The notes under the pieces: generated by a model
Told to the model about the DNA's origin: nothing
What the model saw: the letters and a program-made list of their open reading frames with translations, nothing else
Databases searched by the model: none
Part shown: positions 1-8,200 of the stretch, in pieces
Layout of the letters: each line of letters begins with the position of its first letter
How positions within the stretch are numbered: the first letter of the stretch is position 1
Position numbers and translations under genes: made by a program
Origin: DASPJQ01 sp035299065
Lineage (GTDB): Bacteria > Bacteroidota > Bacteroidia > Flavobacteriales_D > UBA2798
Assembly: GCA_035299065.1 (NCBI GenBank)
Contig: DATGXI010000053.1
Location: forward strand, 1-32,876
Direction: 5' to 3'
DNA: 32,876 nt

Positions 1-304
1 ATCCAATTGGATGCGCATGGTCACGGTATGCGGTTATTTGTTTATCGTCAGCTTTCAGGGCTGAACAGGTTCCGGCAACCACGGCTTCCTGGCCAATGTA
101 TAAATGGCAAAATCCGCCAAATTTTTGCTGCAGGTACAAAGCCCCTGCTTTTTCCTCAAGCCTGCGCATAATAAGCATGTCTCTGTACCATTTCATGTAC
201 GTTTCCTTGGTAAATTTTGAGTATTTACCTTCGTTTTCTGACTTAATATGCGAGTCTTTTCCCTTCTTCAACGTAGTTGTTTTTTTCTCAGCTGTTGTAG
301 CCAT
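1..304 (-). CDS. pdhA: Pyruvate dehydrogenase E1 component, alpha subunit (N-terminal part, runs off window)
   Basis: The first 101 codons are present. The gene starts at an ATG on the minus strand at 304 and leaves the window at base 1. The product is the thiamine-diphosphate-dependent E1 alpha subunit, which decarboxylates pyruvate to feed the lipoyl E2 core of the pyruvate dehydrogenase complex. After a Lys/Thr-rich N-terminal tail comes the family's opening: a Tyr-Arg-Asp-Met-Leu helix followed by MRRLEEKAG, then FCHLYIGQEAVVAG and ITAYRDHAHPIG. These are the conserved N-terminal elements of E1 alpha. It lies downstream of cdd on the same strand with a 162-base gap and has its own promoter-like box at 328-335. 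The TPP-binding part is outside the window, so catalytic residues cannot be checked. Confidence 0.93.
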   Translation of the reverse strand, partial: MATTAEKKTTTLKKGKDSHIKSENEGKYSKFTKETYMKWYRDMLIMRRLEEKAGALYLQQKFGGFCHLYIGQEAVVAGTCSALKADDKQITAYRDHAHPIG

Positions 305-327
305 GCAAAAATGTTTTTTAGTAGTAA

Positions 328-335
328 CAAATATA
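328..335 (-). promoter_or_regulatory. Putative -7 promoter box for pdhA
   Basis: The minus strand reads TATATTTG here, an exact match to the Bacteroidota -7 consensus TAnnTTTG. It lies 23 bases upstream of the pdhA ATG, implying a leader of roughly 15-20 bases. I see no convincing -33 TTG at the usual 17-23 base spacing, so the call rests on one box. Confidence 0.45.
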
Positions 336-466
336 ATTATTATTTGACCCCTTTTACGGCCATCCTGGCGTGACAAAAAAACTAAACCGCATAATTTTGA
401 TTTTGGGTTTTGTCAGTCAGCATAATACAAGCAAAATAGGGCTCAAATCAATAGTTCAGGGGTGTG

Positions 467-952
467 TTAAAGGTTCAGCGATGTTTTACTGAATAAAAGT
501 GGCAAAAGATCGGTTATGGCTTTAATGCGTGCTATGGGTCCTGCCTGTCCGCCCATTACAACTGCAATAGGTAACTGTTGGTTTTGTTCATATTCACTCA
601 TGGCCTGGCGGCAGGCTCCGCATGGGCTAACCGGCCTGTCAACTATAAATAGTTCACTTTCAGCGTAAATTGCAGCCGTTTTGATCTTAATATCTTTAAA
701 ATTAGCCCCAGCATTAAAAAAGGCCACGCGTTCGGCACACAAACCAAGTGGGTAGGCCGCATTTTCCTGGTTATTTCCTGTTATAATGTGTCCGTTCTCA
801 AGTTCTAAGGCACAGCCAACGAGGAATTTGGAATATGGGGCATAGGCATTTTTTGCGGCAGCCTTTGCTTTGGCAAACAAGGCCTGTTCACTTGCATTTA
901 GTTCATCAGCTTTTGCAAACTCTTCATACGATAAAACAAGATTTTTGACCAT
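467..952 (-). CDS. cdd: Cytidine deaminase
   Basis: This 161-residue protein is a zinc-dependent cytidine deaminase of the small homotetrameric type, converting cytidine and deoxycytidine to uridine and deoxyuridine in cytosolic pyrimidine salvage. The fold elements are in order: AYAPYSKFLVG near residues 36-46, NNQENAAYPLGLCAER at 60-75 with the zinc ligand Cys72 and catalytic Glu74, and PCGACRQ at 110-116 with zinc ligands Cys111 and Cys114. It is slightly longer than the typical 130-residue enzyme because of about 20 extra N-terminal residues. The ATG at 952 is the plausible start. It is divergent from the cotH-like gene at 1041, with 88 bases between them, and upstream of pdhA on the same strand. 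Confidence 0.95.
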   Translation of the reverse strand: MVKNLVLSYEEFAKADELNASEQALFAKAKAAAKNAYAPYSKFLVGCALELENGHIITGNNQENAAYPLGLCAERVAFFNAGANFKDIKIKTAAIYAESELFIVDRPVSPCGACRQAMSEYEQNQQLPIAVVMGGQAGPIARIKAITDLLPLLFSKTSLNL

Positions 953-1040
953 GAATATGTAGTATACGTTAAATTACTATTACCTTAGTTTAAACCTAAT
1001 TATTAGCGGCTGAGTCTAAGGATTCTAAAAACACGAATAT

Positions 1041-2555
1041 ATGCAAAAAACAATTTTAACAGGCTGTTTTGCCCTTATTAATATTTGCCTGTTTGCGCAA
1101 ACCGAGGGCAATGTATTTTTTGGGTCGCCTGCCGTACACACTATAAAGTTTACGTTTCCTTACGTAAATGTAACCGATAGTTTGAGCTGGAGCTACGCCA
1201 ATGATACTTATATAAAAGGCGATGTTGAGGTTGATGGCACCTTGTATACCAATTGTGGTGTAAAGTGGAAAGGGAACTCATCTTATACATTCCCTGGCAA
1301 TAAAAAATCATTTAAGATTGATTTTAATGAGTTTGTAACAGGCCAGGACCATGATGGATTAAAAAAAATGAACCTGAACAATTGCTTCAAGGACCCCAGT
1401 TTTTTAAGGGAGAAATTAATGCTTGATTTTTTGGTTGAACACAATTTACCTGCTCCGCGTTGCACCTATGCCGAAGTCTACATCAACAATGTTTTATGGG
1501 GTTTGTATACCGATGTGGAAGAAATTGATAAAACATTTCTGGAGCGGTGGTTTGGTGAAAAAAAAGGCAATCTTTTTAAAGGTGATCCCAATGGCGATTT
1601 AAAATGGTTTGGTTCTGCTCCGTCAAGTTATTATTCCAAGTATGAGCTAAAAACAAATGAATCTGAAAATGACTGGACCGATATAGTTCAATTGATTAAC
1701 ATTATCAATAACGCTCCATCAGGAATTTACCAGGACACACTGGAATCTTTTTTTGATGCGCAAACCTATTTGTATACCTGGGCAACGCATATTCTTTTTG
1801 CTAACCTGGACTCGTACCCCGGAAGCGGTCACAACTACTATTTATACCATGACTCAACGGCCAACAAGTTCAGGTTCATTAGTTGGGATGTGAATGAAGC
1901 TTTTGGTAATTTCAACATGGGCATGACCATTCCTACCCTTGAAAATTTAGCCGTAACATATATTCCTTCACCGGTTACCAACAGGCCTTTGCACAACAAC
2001 ATGCTGGCAAATGGGTACGAGCAACCGCTGTATGATGCCATGTGTGATTTAATTAACCTTGACTGGAGCATTTGGCAAATGGAATATAAAATTGACAGCA
2101 TTACCAACATCATTCGCCCGTATGTATATGCCGACAGCATGAAATTTTTTACCAATGCCAATTTTGAAGCAAACATTGACAACGATATAGTTGTGCCTGG
2201 TACACCAGGCGGACCAAATATTGCCGGAATTAAATCGTTTCTGACAAACAGGCGTGCAGCCATTGCGGCTGATATGGCGGCACACAGTTGTGTTGTTGGT
2301 GTTAATCCGGTGAACGAAGTTTCAACCTTTACCATGTTCCCTAATCCGGCAAACAACCAGCTAACCGTTACAGGTTATGCGCAGAATTCGACATTGATTA
2401 TTACCGATGTTACGGGCAAAATGGTGATGAATTCAACAATTGCCGGGAACCGGTTTATGGTTGACATATCGGCATTGCCGGCAGGTATTTACTGTGTTAA
2501 CTTAAAAAACACTAAATTTGGCCTCAATACAACTAAAACATTAATTAAAAATTAA
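1041..2555 (+). CDS. CotH-family kinase-like protein with T9SS C-terminal sorting domain
   Basis: The product has 504 residues and a signal peptide (about residues 1-20, ending LFAQ). The CotH-type fold follows: KWKGNSS (75-81), KKSFKIDF (88-95), the NLNN...D..S..RE block (111-124), YAEVYIN...GLY...EEIDKTFL (143-167), HNYYLYHD (264-271) and WDVNEAFG (282-289). CotH proteins are atypical, secreted or surface protein kinases; the WDxD/N block (here D283 and N285) corresponds to the metal-binding region. Residues about 430-504, with the FPNPANNQLTV and LPAGIYCVNL signatures, form a type A T9SS sorting domain, so I infer the protein is exported and surface-attached or released. It is the first gene of a five-gene operon, followed after 2 bases by a lipoprotein gene. 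Kinase activity is inferred from family, and the substrate is unknown. Confidence 0.85.
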   Translation: MQKTILTGCFALINICLFAQTEGNVFFGSPAVHTIKFTFPYVNVTDSLSWSYANDTYIKGDVEVDGTLYTNCGVKWKGNSSYTFPGNKKSFKIDFNEFVTGQDHDGLKKMNLNNCFKDPSFLREKLMLDFLVEHNLPAPRCTYAEVYINNVLWGLYTDVEEIDKTFLERWFGEKKGNLFKGDPNGDLKWFGSAPSSYYSKYELKTNESENDWTDIVQLINIINNAPSGIYQDTLESFFDAQTYLYTWATHILFANLDSYPGSGHNYYLYHDSTANKFRFISWDVNEAFGNFNMGMTIPTLENLAVTYIPSPVTNRPLHNNMLANGYEQPLYDAMCDLINLDWSIWQMEYKIDSITNIIRPYVYADSMKFFTNANFEANIDNDIVVPGTPGGPNIAGIKSFLTNRRAAIAADMAAHSCVVGVNPVNEVSTFTMFPNPANNQLTVTGYAQNSTLIITDVTGKMVMNSTIAGNRFMVDISALPAGIYCVNLKNTKFGLNTTKTLIKN

Positions 2556-2557
2556 TC

Positions 2558-2968
2558 ATGGGTTCAAAACTAAAAGCAGCAATAATTTTAACCGCAATTG
2601 TTTTTGCGTTTTCAGGTTGTGATAAAACCGAAGGTAAAGGAGGAGCTGCAACAATTGAAGGAAAAGTGCTTATACAGGATTACACCATAACGGGTTCACC
2701 CAACGGAACACCACAGCCTGCCTTAAATGAAAAAGTATACATAGTATATGGCAACGGAACAACGTATAGCGATGACTTTAATACAAGTTTTGATGGCTCC
2801 TATAAGTTTACAAATCTGAAAAAAGGAACATATAAGATATTTGTTTATTCGGACATCGTACCTGAGCCAGCTGATCCTCCAAAAGAGGAAGCCATTATTG
2901 AAACAGTTACCATTAGTGACAAAAAGGGAACAGTTTCGGTTCCTACCATCACGGTAAAAAAATTCTGA
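2558..2968 (+). CDS. Small lipoprotein with a carboxypeptidase-regulatory-like beta-sandwich
   Basis: This 136-residue protein has a lipoprotein signal peptide. The hydrophobic stretch at residues 8-18 ends in FSGC, giving Cys20 as the lipidated residue. The mature part looks like a single small beta-sandwich: IEGKVLIQDY, then KVYIVYGNGTTYSDDF, then the hallmark YKFTNLKKGTYKIFVYSD, and VSVPTITVKK at the end. This pattern (a 'G-x-V' start and 'F.NLKKGTYKI' middle) resembles carboxypeptidase-regulatory-like or transthyretin-like domains. It sits between the CotH-like and VTC-like genes, 2 bases after the first and 4 bases before the second, so it is almost certainly cotranscribed with them. No function can be assigned. 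It could be a periplasmic adaptor for the operon's envelope machinery. Confidence 0.8.
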   Translation: MGSKLKAAIILTAIVFAFSGCDKTEGKGGAATIEGKVLIQDYTITGSPNGTPQPALNEKVYIVYGNGTTYSDDFNTSFDGSYKFTNLKKGTYKIFVYSDIVPEPADPPKEEAIIETVTISDKKGTVSVPTITVKKF

Positions 2969-2972
2969 TTTC

Positions 2973-3713
2973 TTGTTACAAGAGACAAAAAATATACTTG
3001 ACGCCATGGACCCCATCAGTTTGGAGGAAATGGATGGTGTAAAGCTCATGAACCGTATGGATACAAAGTGTATTTTTTCGGTTGATCTGCTTAACAAGAT
3101 ATTAATTGAGTGCAAGGACCACTACCGGGTTTTGTTTCATGCCGGTACAAGAAGCGCGTTTTACAAAACACTTTATTTCGATACAAATGAATTAAAGTTT
3201 TATTTTGATCACCACAATGGCCGGGCAAGGCGTTTTAAAGTGCGTATGCGCAATTATACCGAGTCCAACCTGTTTTATTTGGAAATCAAGTATAAAAAAT
3301 ATGGACGCACCGACAAAAAAAGGGTGAGGGCGGCAAATTTTGCGTCTGTACTTGACAAAGACCAGAATTTATTTTTAGAAGGAATAACCAAACAGCCGTT
3401 TGATTTGAAACCAGTAATATGGAATAATTTTCACCGAATAACATTGGTGAATAAGCGTACGCCTGAACGGGTAACAATTGATACAAATATTGGTTTTGAG
3501 TATAACGGAAAAACAGCAGGATATGAGCGCCTGGTGATTGGTGAAATAAAACAGGAGCGAACCGATTACAGCTCACCAATTTTAAACCTGCTCAAGAAAA
3601 ATGGTATTCGTCCAAGCGGTATGAGTAAATACTGTTTAGGCATTGCCGCAATGGACAAGGGCATTAAACAAAATAATTTCAAGGAACGTATTTTAAACAT
3701 CCATAAATTGTAA
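2973..3713 (+). CDS. VTC-domain polyphosphate polymerase-like protein
   Basis: The 246-residue cytosolic protein matches the VTC (vacuolar transporter chaperone) catalytic-tunnel family, whose yeast member Vtc4 makes polyphosphate from ATP. Conserved elements visible are LMNRMDTKCIF (Lys32), FYKTLYFDT (63-71), the basic strand RRFKVRMR (86-93), LEIKYKK (103-109), RVTIDTNI (166-173), GEIKQE (190-195) and GMSKYCLG (216-223). The basic residues and the Glu expected to line the tunnel are present. The start is a TTG at 2973; an ATG at 3006 (residue 12) is the alternative. I prefer the TTG because Bacteroidota homologues, as I recall them, carry about a dozen residues before the PISLEEMD block. 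It is third in the operon, and the DUF4956 gene follows after 10 bases. Polymerase activity is inferred, not shown. Confidence 0.85.
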   Translation: MLQETKNILDAMDPISLEEMDGVKLMNRMDTKCIFSVDLLNKILIECKDHYRVLFHAGTRSAFYKTLYFDTNELKFYFDHHNGRARRFKVRMRNYTESNLFYLEIKYKKYGRTDKKRVRAANFASVLDKDQNLFLEGITKQPFDLKPVIWNNFHRITLVNKRTPERVTIDTNIGFEYNGKTAGYERLVIGEIKQERTDYSSPILNLLKKNGIRPSGMSKYCLGIAAMDKGIKQNNFKERILNIHKL

Positions 3714-3723
3714 GTAACCAGGA

Positions 3724-4440
3724 ATGAAATCAGAAGAATTAGTTAAGAAAGCTACAGCGGCAGCAAAAAAAGAATTAGCCGATAATTACGACCAGATACC
3801 TTTTATGGATGAGGATTTTCAGGGCCTGATGTTGCGTTTTGTCGCACACCTGGTAATCGTATTCGTTATTATACGCCTTATTTATTATCCAACATCAAAA
3901 AGGCGTGATTTTTTATTTACGTATTTCCTCATTAGCGCTTCTTCCTTTTTTATTTGTTGGGTGTTACATAACCTGAAACTTGACATGGGAGTAGGCCTTG
4001 GTTTATTTGCTATTTTTGGTATAATCAGGTACAGGACCGACACCATGCCCATTCGCGAAATGACGTATTTGTTTATTGTCATTGCGCTTTCGGTAGTAAA
4101 TGCATTGAGTAGCGTAACTGTTTCGTACAGTGAACTTTTATTTGTAAACCTCACAACTGTTGTGATTGTTTTTGCACTCGAAAAAATCACATGGCTTAAA
4201 CACGAGCGCTCAAAAATTATTTTGTACGAAAAAATTGACCTGATCAAACCGCAAAAAAGAGCTGAACTGATTCAGGATTTACAGGACCGTACGGGAATTC
4301 AAATTAACCGTGTTTCAATTGGTAAAATCAATTTTTTGCGCGATACGGCACAGGTAATTATTTATTATTACGACCAGGACCAGGGGCAAAATATTTCAGA
4401 GTATCATTTAGCTGACACCGACCAGGGAGATAATGATTAA
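3724..4440 (+). CDS. DUF4956 inner-membrane protein
   Basis: The 238-residue protein has an amphipathic N-terminal region, about four to five membrane segments (roughly residues 37-54, 62-82, 89-101, 113-130, 135-153) and a soluble C-terminal domain of about 80 residues. The central GIIRYRTDTMPIREM block (99-113) between two hydrophobic segments is the hallmark of the DUF4956 family. Members are often encoded beside VTC-domain and CotH genes, as here, which suggests they work with the polymerase-like protein, for example as its membrane anchor or channel. That role is an inference. The gene begins 10 bases after the VTC-like gene and its end overlaps the next gene by 8 bases, indicating translational coupling. 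Confidence 0.87.
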   Translation: MKSEELVKKATAAAKKELADNYDQIPFMDEDFQGLMLRFVAHLVIVFVIIRLIYYPTSKRRDFLFTYFLISASSFFICWVLHNLKLDMGVGLGLFAIFGIIRYRTDTMPIREMTYLFIVIALSVVNALSSVTVSYSELLFVNLTTVVIVFALEKITWLKHERSKIILYEKIDLIKPQKRAELIQDLQDRTGIQINRVSIGKINFLRDTAQVIIYYYDQDQGQNISEYHLADTDQGDND

Positions 4441-5092
4441 AAGACTTTATATATTGATTTTAGTGGCCGGGTTTTTACTGCCTGCACAGGCGCAGCGTGG
4501 TAAAACGTTTGAAAACTGGTTTTCAGGCGCAGCACAAATAAAATCCAACGACTTTACATTTACTATTGAAGAAGGGTGGCGTATACGTGAATTGTACATG
4601 TCACGTCAAAACTACACCGATCTTAATTTTTCGTATAAATTTAATAAACATTTTAGCGCATCAGCCGGCTATCGCCTTGCATTAAAAACAAGTATGTTCA
4701 ACATATCAGAGGTAAATAACCGCCTCTATCTTGATGCAACAGGTTCATATGAAGTGGGTGAAATTGATTTCTCCATTCGTTTGCGTTACCAATACACCAG
4801 TCTTGGCCAGGAAGATGATTTTTCATTGCCTTCAGAAACTTTTTTCAGAAACAGGTTTCGCGCCAAACTAAAAATCAACGACATGTTTTCCGTTTCGGCA
4901 TCGTATGAAATGCTTTTGATCATGGGGCCCGGGCTTAATATACTTACTGAAAACAGGCCGGCACTTGAGTTACAATGCAAAATAAACAAGAAAAACAGCA
5001 TTAGTGCGGGGTATCTTATACGCAACTATGTGCAGATAGAAAATCCCATGAACATTCATGTTGTAGGGATTGATTACGTGTATAAATTCTAA
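4433..5092 (+). CDS. DUF2490-type outer-membrane beta-barrel protein
   Basis: The 219-residue protein has a signal peptide cleaved after about residue 20 (PAQAQ). The remainder alternates polar and hydrophobic residues in beta strands: FENWFSGAAQ, DLNFSYKFNKHFSASAGYRLAL, IDFSIRLRYQYT, FRAKLKINDMFSVSASYEM, NSISAGYLIRNY, and a last strand GIDYVYKF ending in aromatic Phe. This is typical of an outer-membrane barrel; the pattern matches DUF2490. The start ATG at 4433 overlaps the DUF4956 stop by 8 bases and is preceded by a purine-rich AGGGAGA at 4424-4430, one of the few SD-like sequences in the window. It is the last gene of the CotH/VTC/DUF4956 operon and would supply the outer-membrane component. 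Confidence 0.82.
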   Translation: MIKRLYILILVAGFLLPAQAQRGKTFENWFSGAAQIKSNDFTFTIEEGWRIRELYMSRQNYTDLNFSYKFNKHFSASAGYRLALKTSMFNISEVNNRLYLDATGSYEVGEIDFSIRLRYQYTSLGQEDDFSLPSETFFRNRFRAKLKINDMFSVSASYEMLLIMGPGLNILTENRPALELQCKINKKNSISAGYLIRNYVQIENPMNIHVVGIDYVYKF

Positions 5093-5217
5093 GTTATTAT
5101 TTTGAAAATCAGTGTTTGTATAAGTTAGTAGAACTTGTATAAGATTCCTGTAGTTTGGTCATTTTCGGTATTGAAATAAAAGAGGAAATTAGTATCTTGC
5201 CCTCACCAAACCACATC

Positions 5218-8200
5218 ATGAATAAAATAACTACACTTAGCCTTGCTTTTATTCTTATTACTCAACTGGCAAAATCACAGGATTGGGTAACGTTTAAAGA
5301 AGATCCAAACAAAAATTTTTATGAGACTGTGCAGGAATTTGAAAATTACTGGGCAGGAAAAACCATTGAAAAAGGTCAGGGTTATAAAGCATTTCGCAGG
5401 TGGCAGGAATACATGGAGCCAAGGGTATATCCCAAAGGCGATGTAAAGCTCGCATCACGCGCGTACGAAGAATTTCAAAAATGGTTGGTTGACCATCCCA
5501 TTGAGGATTTGGGAACACGTGCTGCTGCCTGGACGCCTATGGGACCAACAGGAGCACCAATTGGTGGTGGAGCCGGCCGTATAAATGCATTGCGTTTTGA
5601 CCCAACCAATTCAAATATTGTTTACGCGTGTACACCTGCAGGTGGATTGTGGAAAACCACCAACAGCGGAACAAGCTGGTCAACCAATACTGACCAGTTG
5701 TCAGTCATAGGTTGTACCGACATTGCCATTGATCCTACCAACACAAACATTATGTACATGGCCACTGGCGATGGTGATGCTGGAGATACATACAGCATTG
5801 GTGTTTTAAAATCAACTGATGGTGGTGTTACATGGAATCCTTCAGGTTTATCATGGACAGTCAGCCAGGGAAGAACAATCAGCAAACTTTTGATCAATCC
5901 CACAACACCATCAACACTTATTGCAGCCACCAATGTGGGAATTTACCGTACAACCAACAGTGGCACATCGTGGACCATGGTTCAGGCAGGAAACTTCAAG
6001 GATGCAGAATTCAAGCCAACAGACCCAACTACAGTATATGTTTCAAGTGATGAGTTTTGGTTGTCGACTAATTCAGGTTTAACGTTTACGCAAATAACCG
6101 CAGGCGTTCCAACTGCCGCAACAAATAACAGAATTGCTATTGGTGTAACCCCTGCCGACCCAACCTATGTTTATTTATTAGCTTCTGATAATAGTTCAGG
6201 ATTTTTAGGCCTTTACCGATCAACAAACAGTGGAACCAGTTTTACCACACGTTCAACAACACCAAATATTTTAGGATATTCATCAACCGGAAGTGGTACT
6301 GGTGGACAGGGATGGTATGACCTAGCCATTGATGTTTCAGAAACAAACCGCGATGTGGTTATTGTTGGTGGTGTAAATATTTGGCGATCGACAAATGGCG
6401 GAACAAGTTGGACAATAAATGCACATTGGACAGGAACAGGAGCTCCATATGTACATGCCGATATTCATGATCTTGTTTTTTTACCTGGAAGTGGTTCAAC
6501 TTATTGGTCAGGTAATGATGGCGGGGCGTTCAGAACAACCAATAGCGGAACATCCTGGAGCGACTTGAGTTCAAACCTTCAAATTGCGCAGCAATACCGC
6601 GTAGGTCTTTCAGCAGCCACAGCAAATTTACTGGTAACTGGTCACCAGGATAATGGAACCAATAAATTAAGCGGAGCAACATGGAGTGAAATTTACGGTG
6701 GTGATGGTATGGATTGTTTTATTGACAGGACAGATGACAACCGCATTTTTGCTTCTTATGTTTATGGCGATTACCAACGTTCAACAACAGGAGGTGCCTC
6801 GTGGACAAATATTGTAACCGGCTTAACCGGTACTGCTGCATGGCTGGCCCCATTTCACCAGGACCCGGTAGTTACCAATACAATTTATTGCGGTTACCAG
6901 AATATTTTTAAATCAACCAACTCCGGAACTTCATGGACATCGCTTGCGGCTTTGCCTGGAACAGGAAGTGTAGTTGAATTCAAGGTAGCGCCATCAAATG
7001 TAAATTACATTTATGCATTAAAATCAAATGCCGTTTACAAAACCATAAATGGCGGAACTTCGTGGACAACCGTTACAGCAACATTACCGGTGGGCGTTGC
7101 CGCACTCACAAACCTTGAAATTTGTCCAACCGATCCGCTTAAAGTATGGGTTACATTTTCAGGTTATTCATCGGGCAACAAAGTATTCATGACAACCAAT
7201 GGCGGTACATCGTGGACAAATTATTCAACAGGTTTACCAAACATACCACACAATACAATAGTGTATCAAAATTCAACGGCTGATGGTTTGTATGTGGGTA
7301 CCGATGTTGGTGTTTATTACCGTGACAATACCCTTTCAACCTGGCAACCTTATTTTGCAGGACTGCCAAATGTAATTGTGCGTGACCTGGAAATATTTTA
7401 TCCAACAGGAAAATTACGCGCGGCAACATTTGGCCGTGGCACATGGGAAACCGATTTATATTCGCCAGGCACAAGTGCACCGGTTGCACAGTTTACCAGT
7501 GACAGGCAGGTAATTTGTGCCGGACAAACTGTAAACTTTACCGATCTTTCAACATACGCTCCAACAAGCTGGGCCTGGACATTTGCTGGTGGCACACCTG
7601 CAACATCAACACTGCAAAATCCAAGCGTAGTATTCAGCGCACCCGGAACCTATACAGTAACACTTACTGCTACCAATGCAAACGGCAGCGATGCTGAAAC
7701 AAAAACAGCCTACATAACGGTGAGTACAATACAGACGTTACCGGTTGTTGAAGGGTTTGAAGCAGCAACATTTGCACCTGCAAATTGGTTTATTAAGGAT
7801 GCAAATTTAAATGGGCAAACATGGGAACGCAATGCAACATTGGGTGCCTGGGGAACAAGTTCAGCTTGTGCCATGTTCAATAACTACAACTATGACGAGG
7901 CCGGTGCGCGCGATGAATTGTCAACAGCAAAATATGATTTCAGCGGAGTAACAACATCAACGTTAACATTTGATGTGGCTTATGCGCGTTATAATGCAAC
8001 TTACAGTGATACGCTGGCAGTACTTGTTTCAACCGATTGTGGAATTACATTTAACCAGGTTTGGTTAAAAGGAGGAACAACACTTGCAACGGCTCCTGAT
8101 AACACCACAGGATTTACACCCACTACGACTGAATGGCGTGCCGAAAGTGTTAGCTTAACAACCTATGCAGGTCAACCAGATGTGATGGTTGTTTTTCAAA

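Noticed and set aside
96..347. 83-residue plus-strand frame
   Set aside because: It is the antisense of the conserved N-terminus of pdhA on the minus strand.
1838..2356. 172-residue open frame on the minus strand inside the CotH-like gene
   Set aside because: It lies wholly opposite a well-supported gene with recognised motifs and a signal peptide, and its own product shows no domain. Similar minus-strand frames inside the 5218 and 12555 genes were dropped for the same reason.
5155..5217. TTG-initiated 21-residue extension of the giant protein
   Set aside because: The extension is not signal-like, and a standard signal peptide starts exactly at the ATG at 5218.
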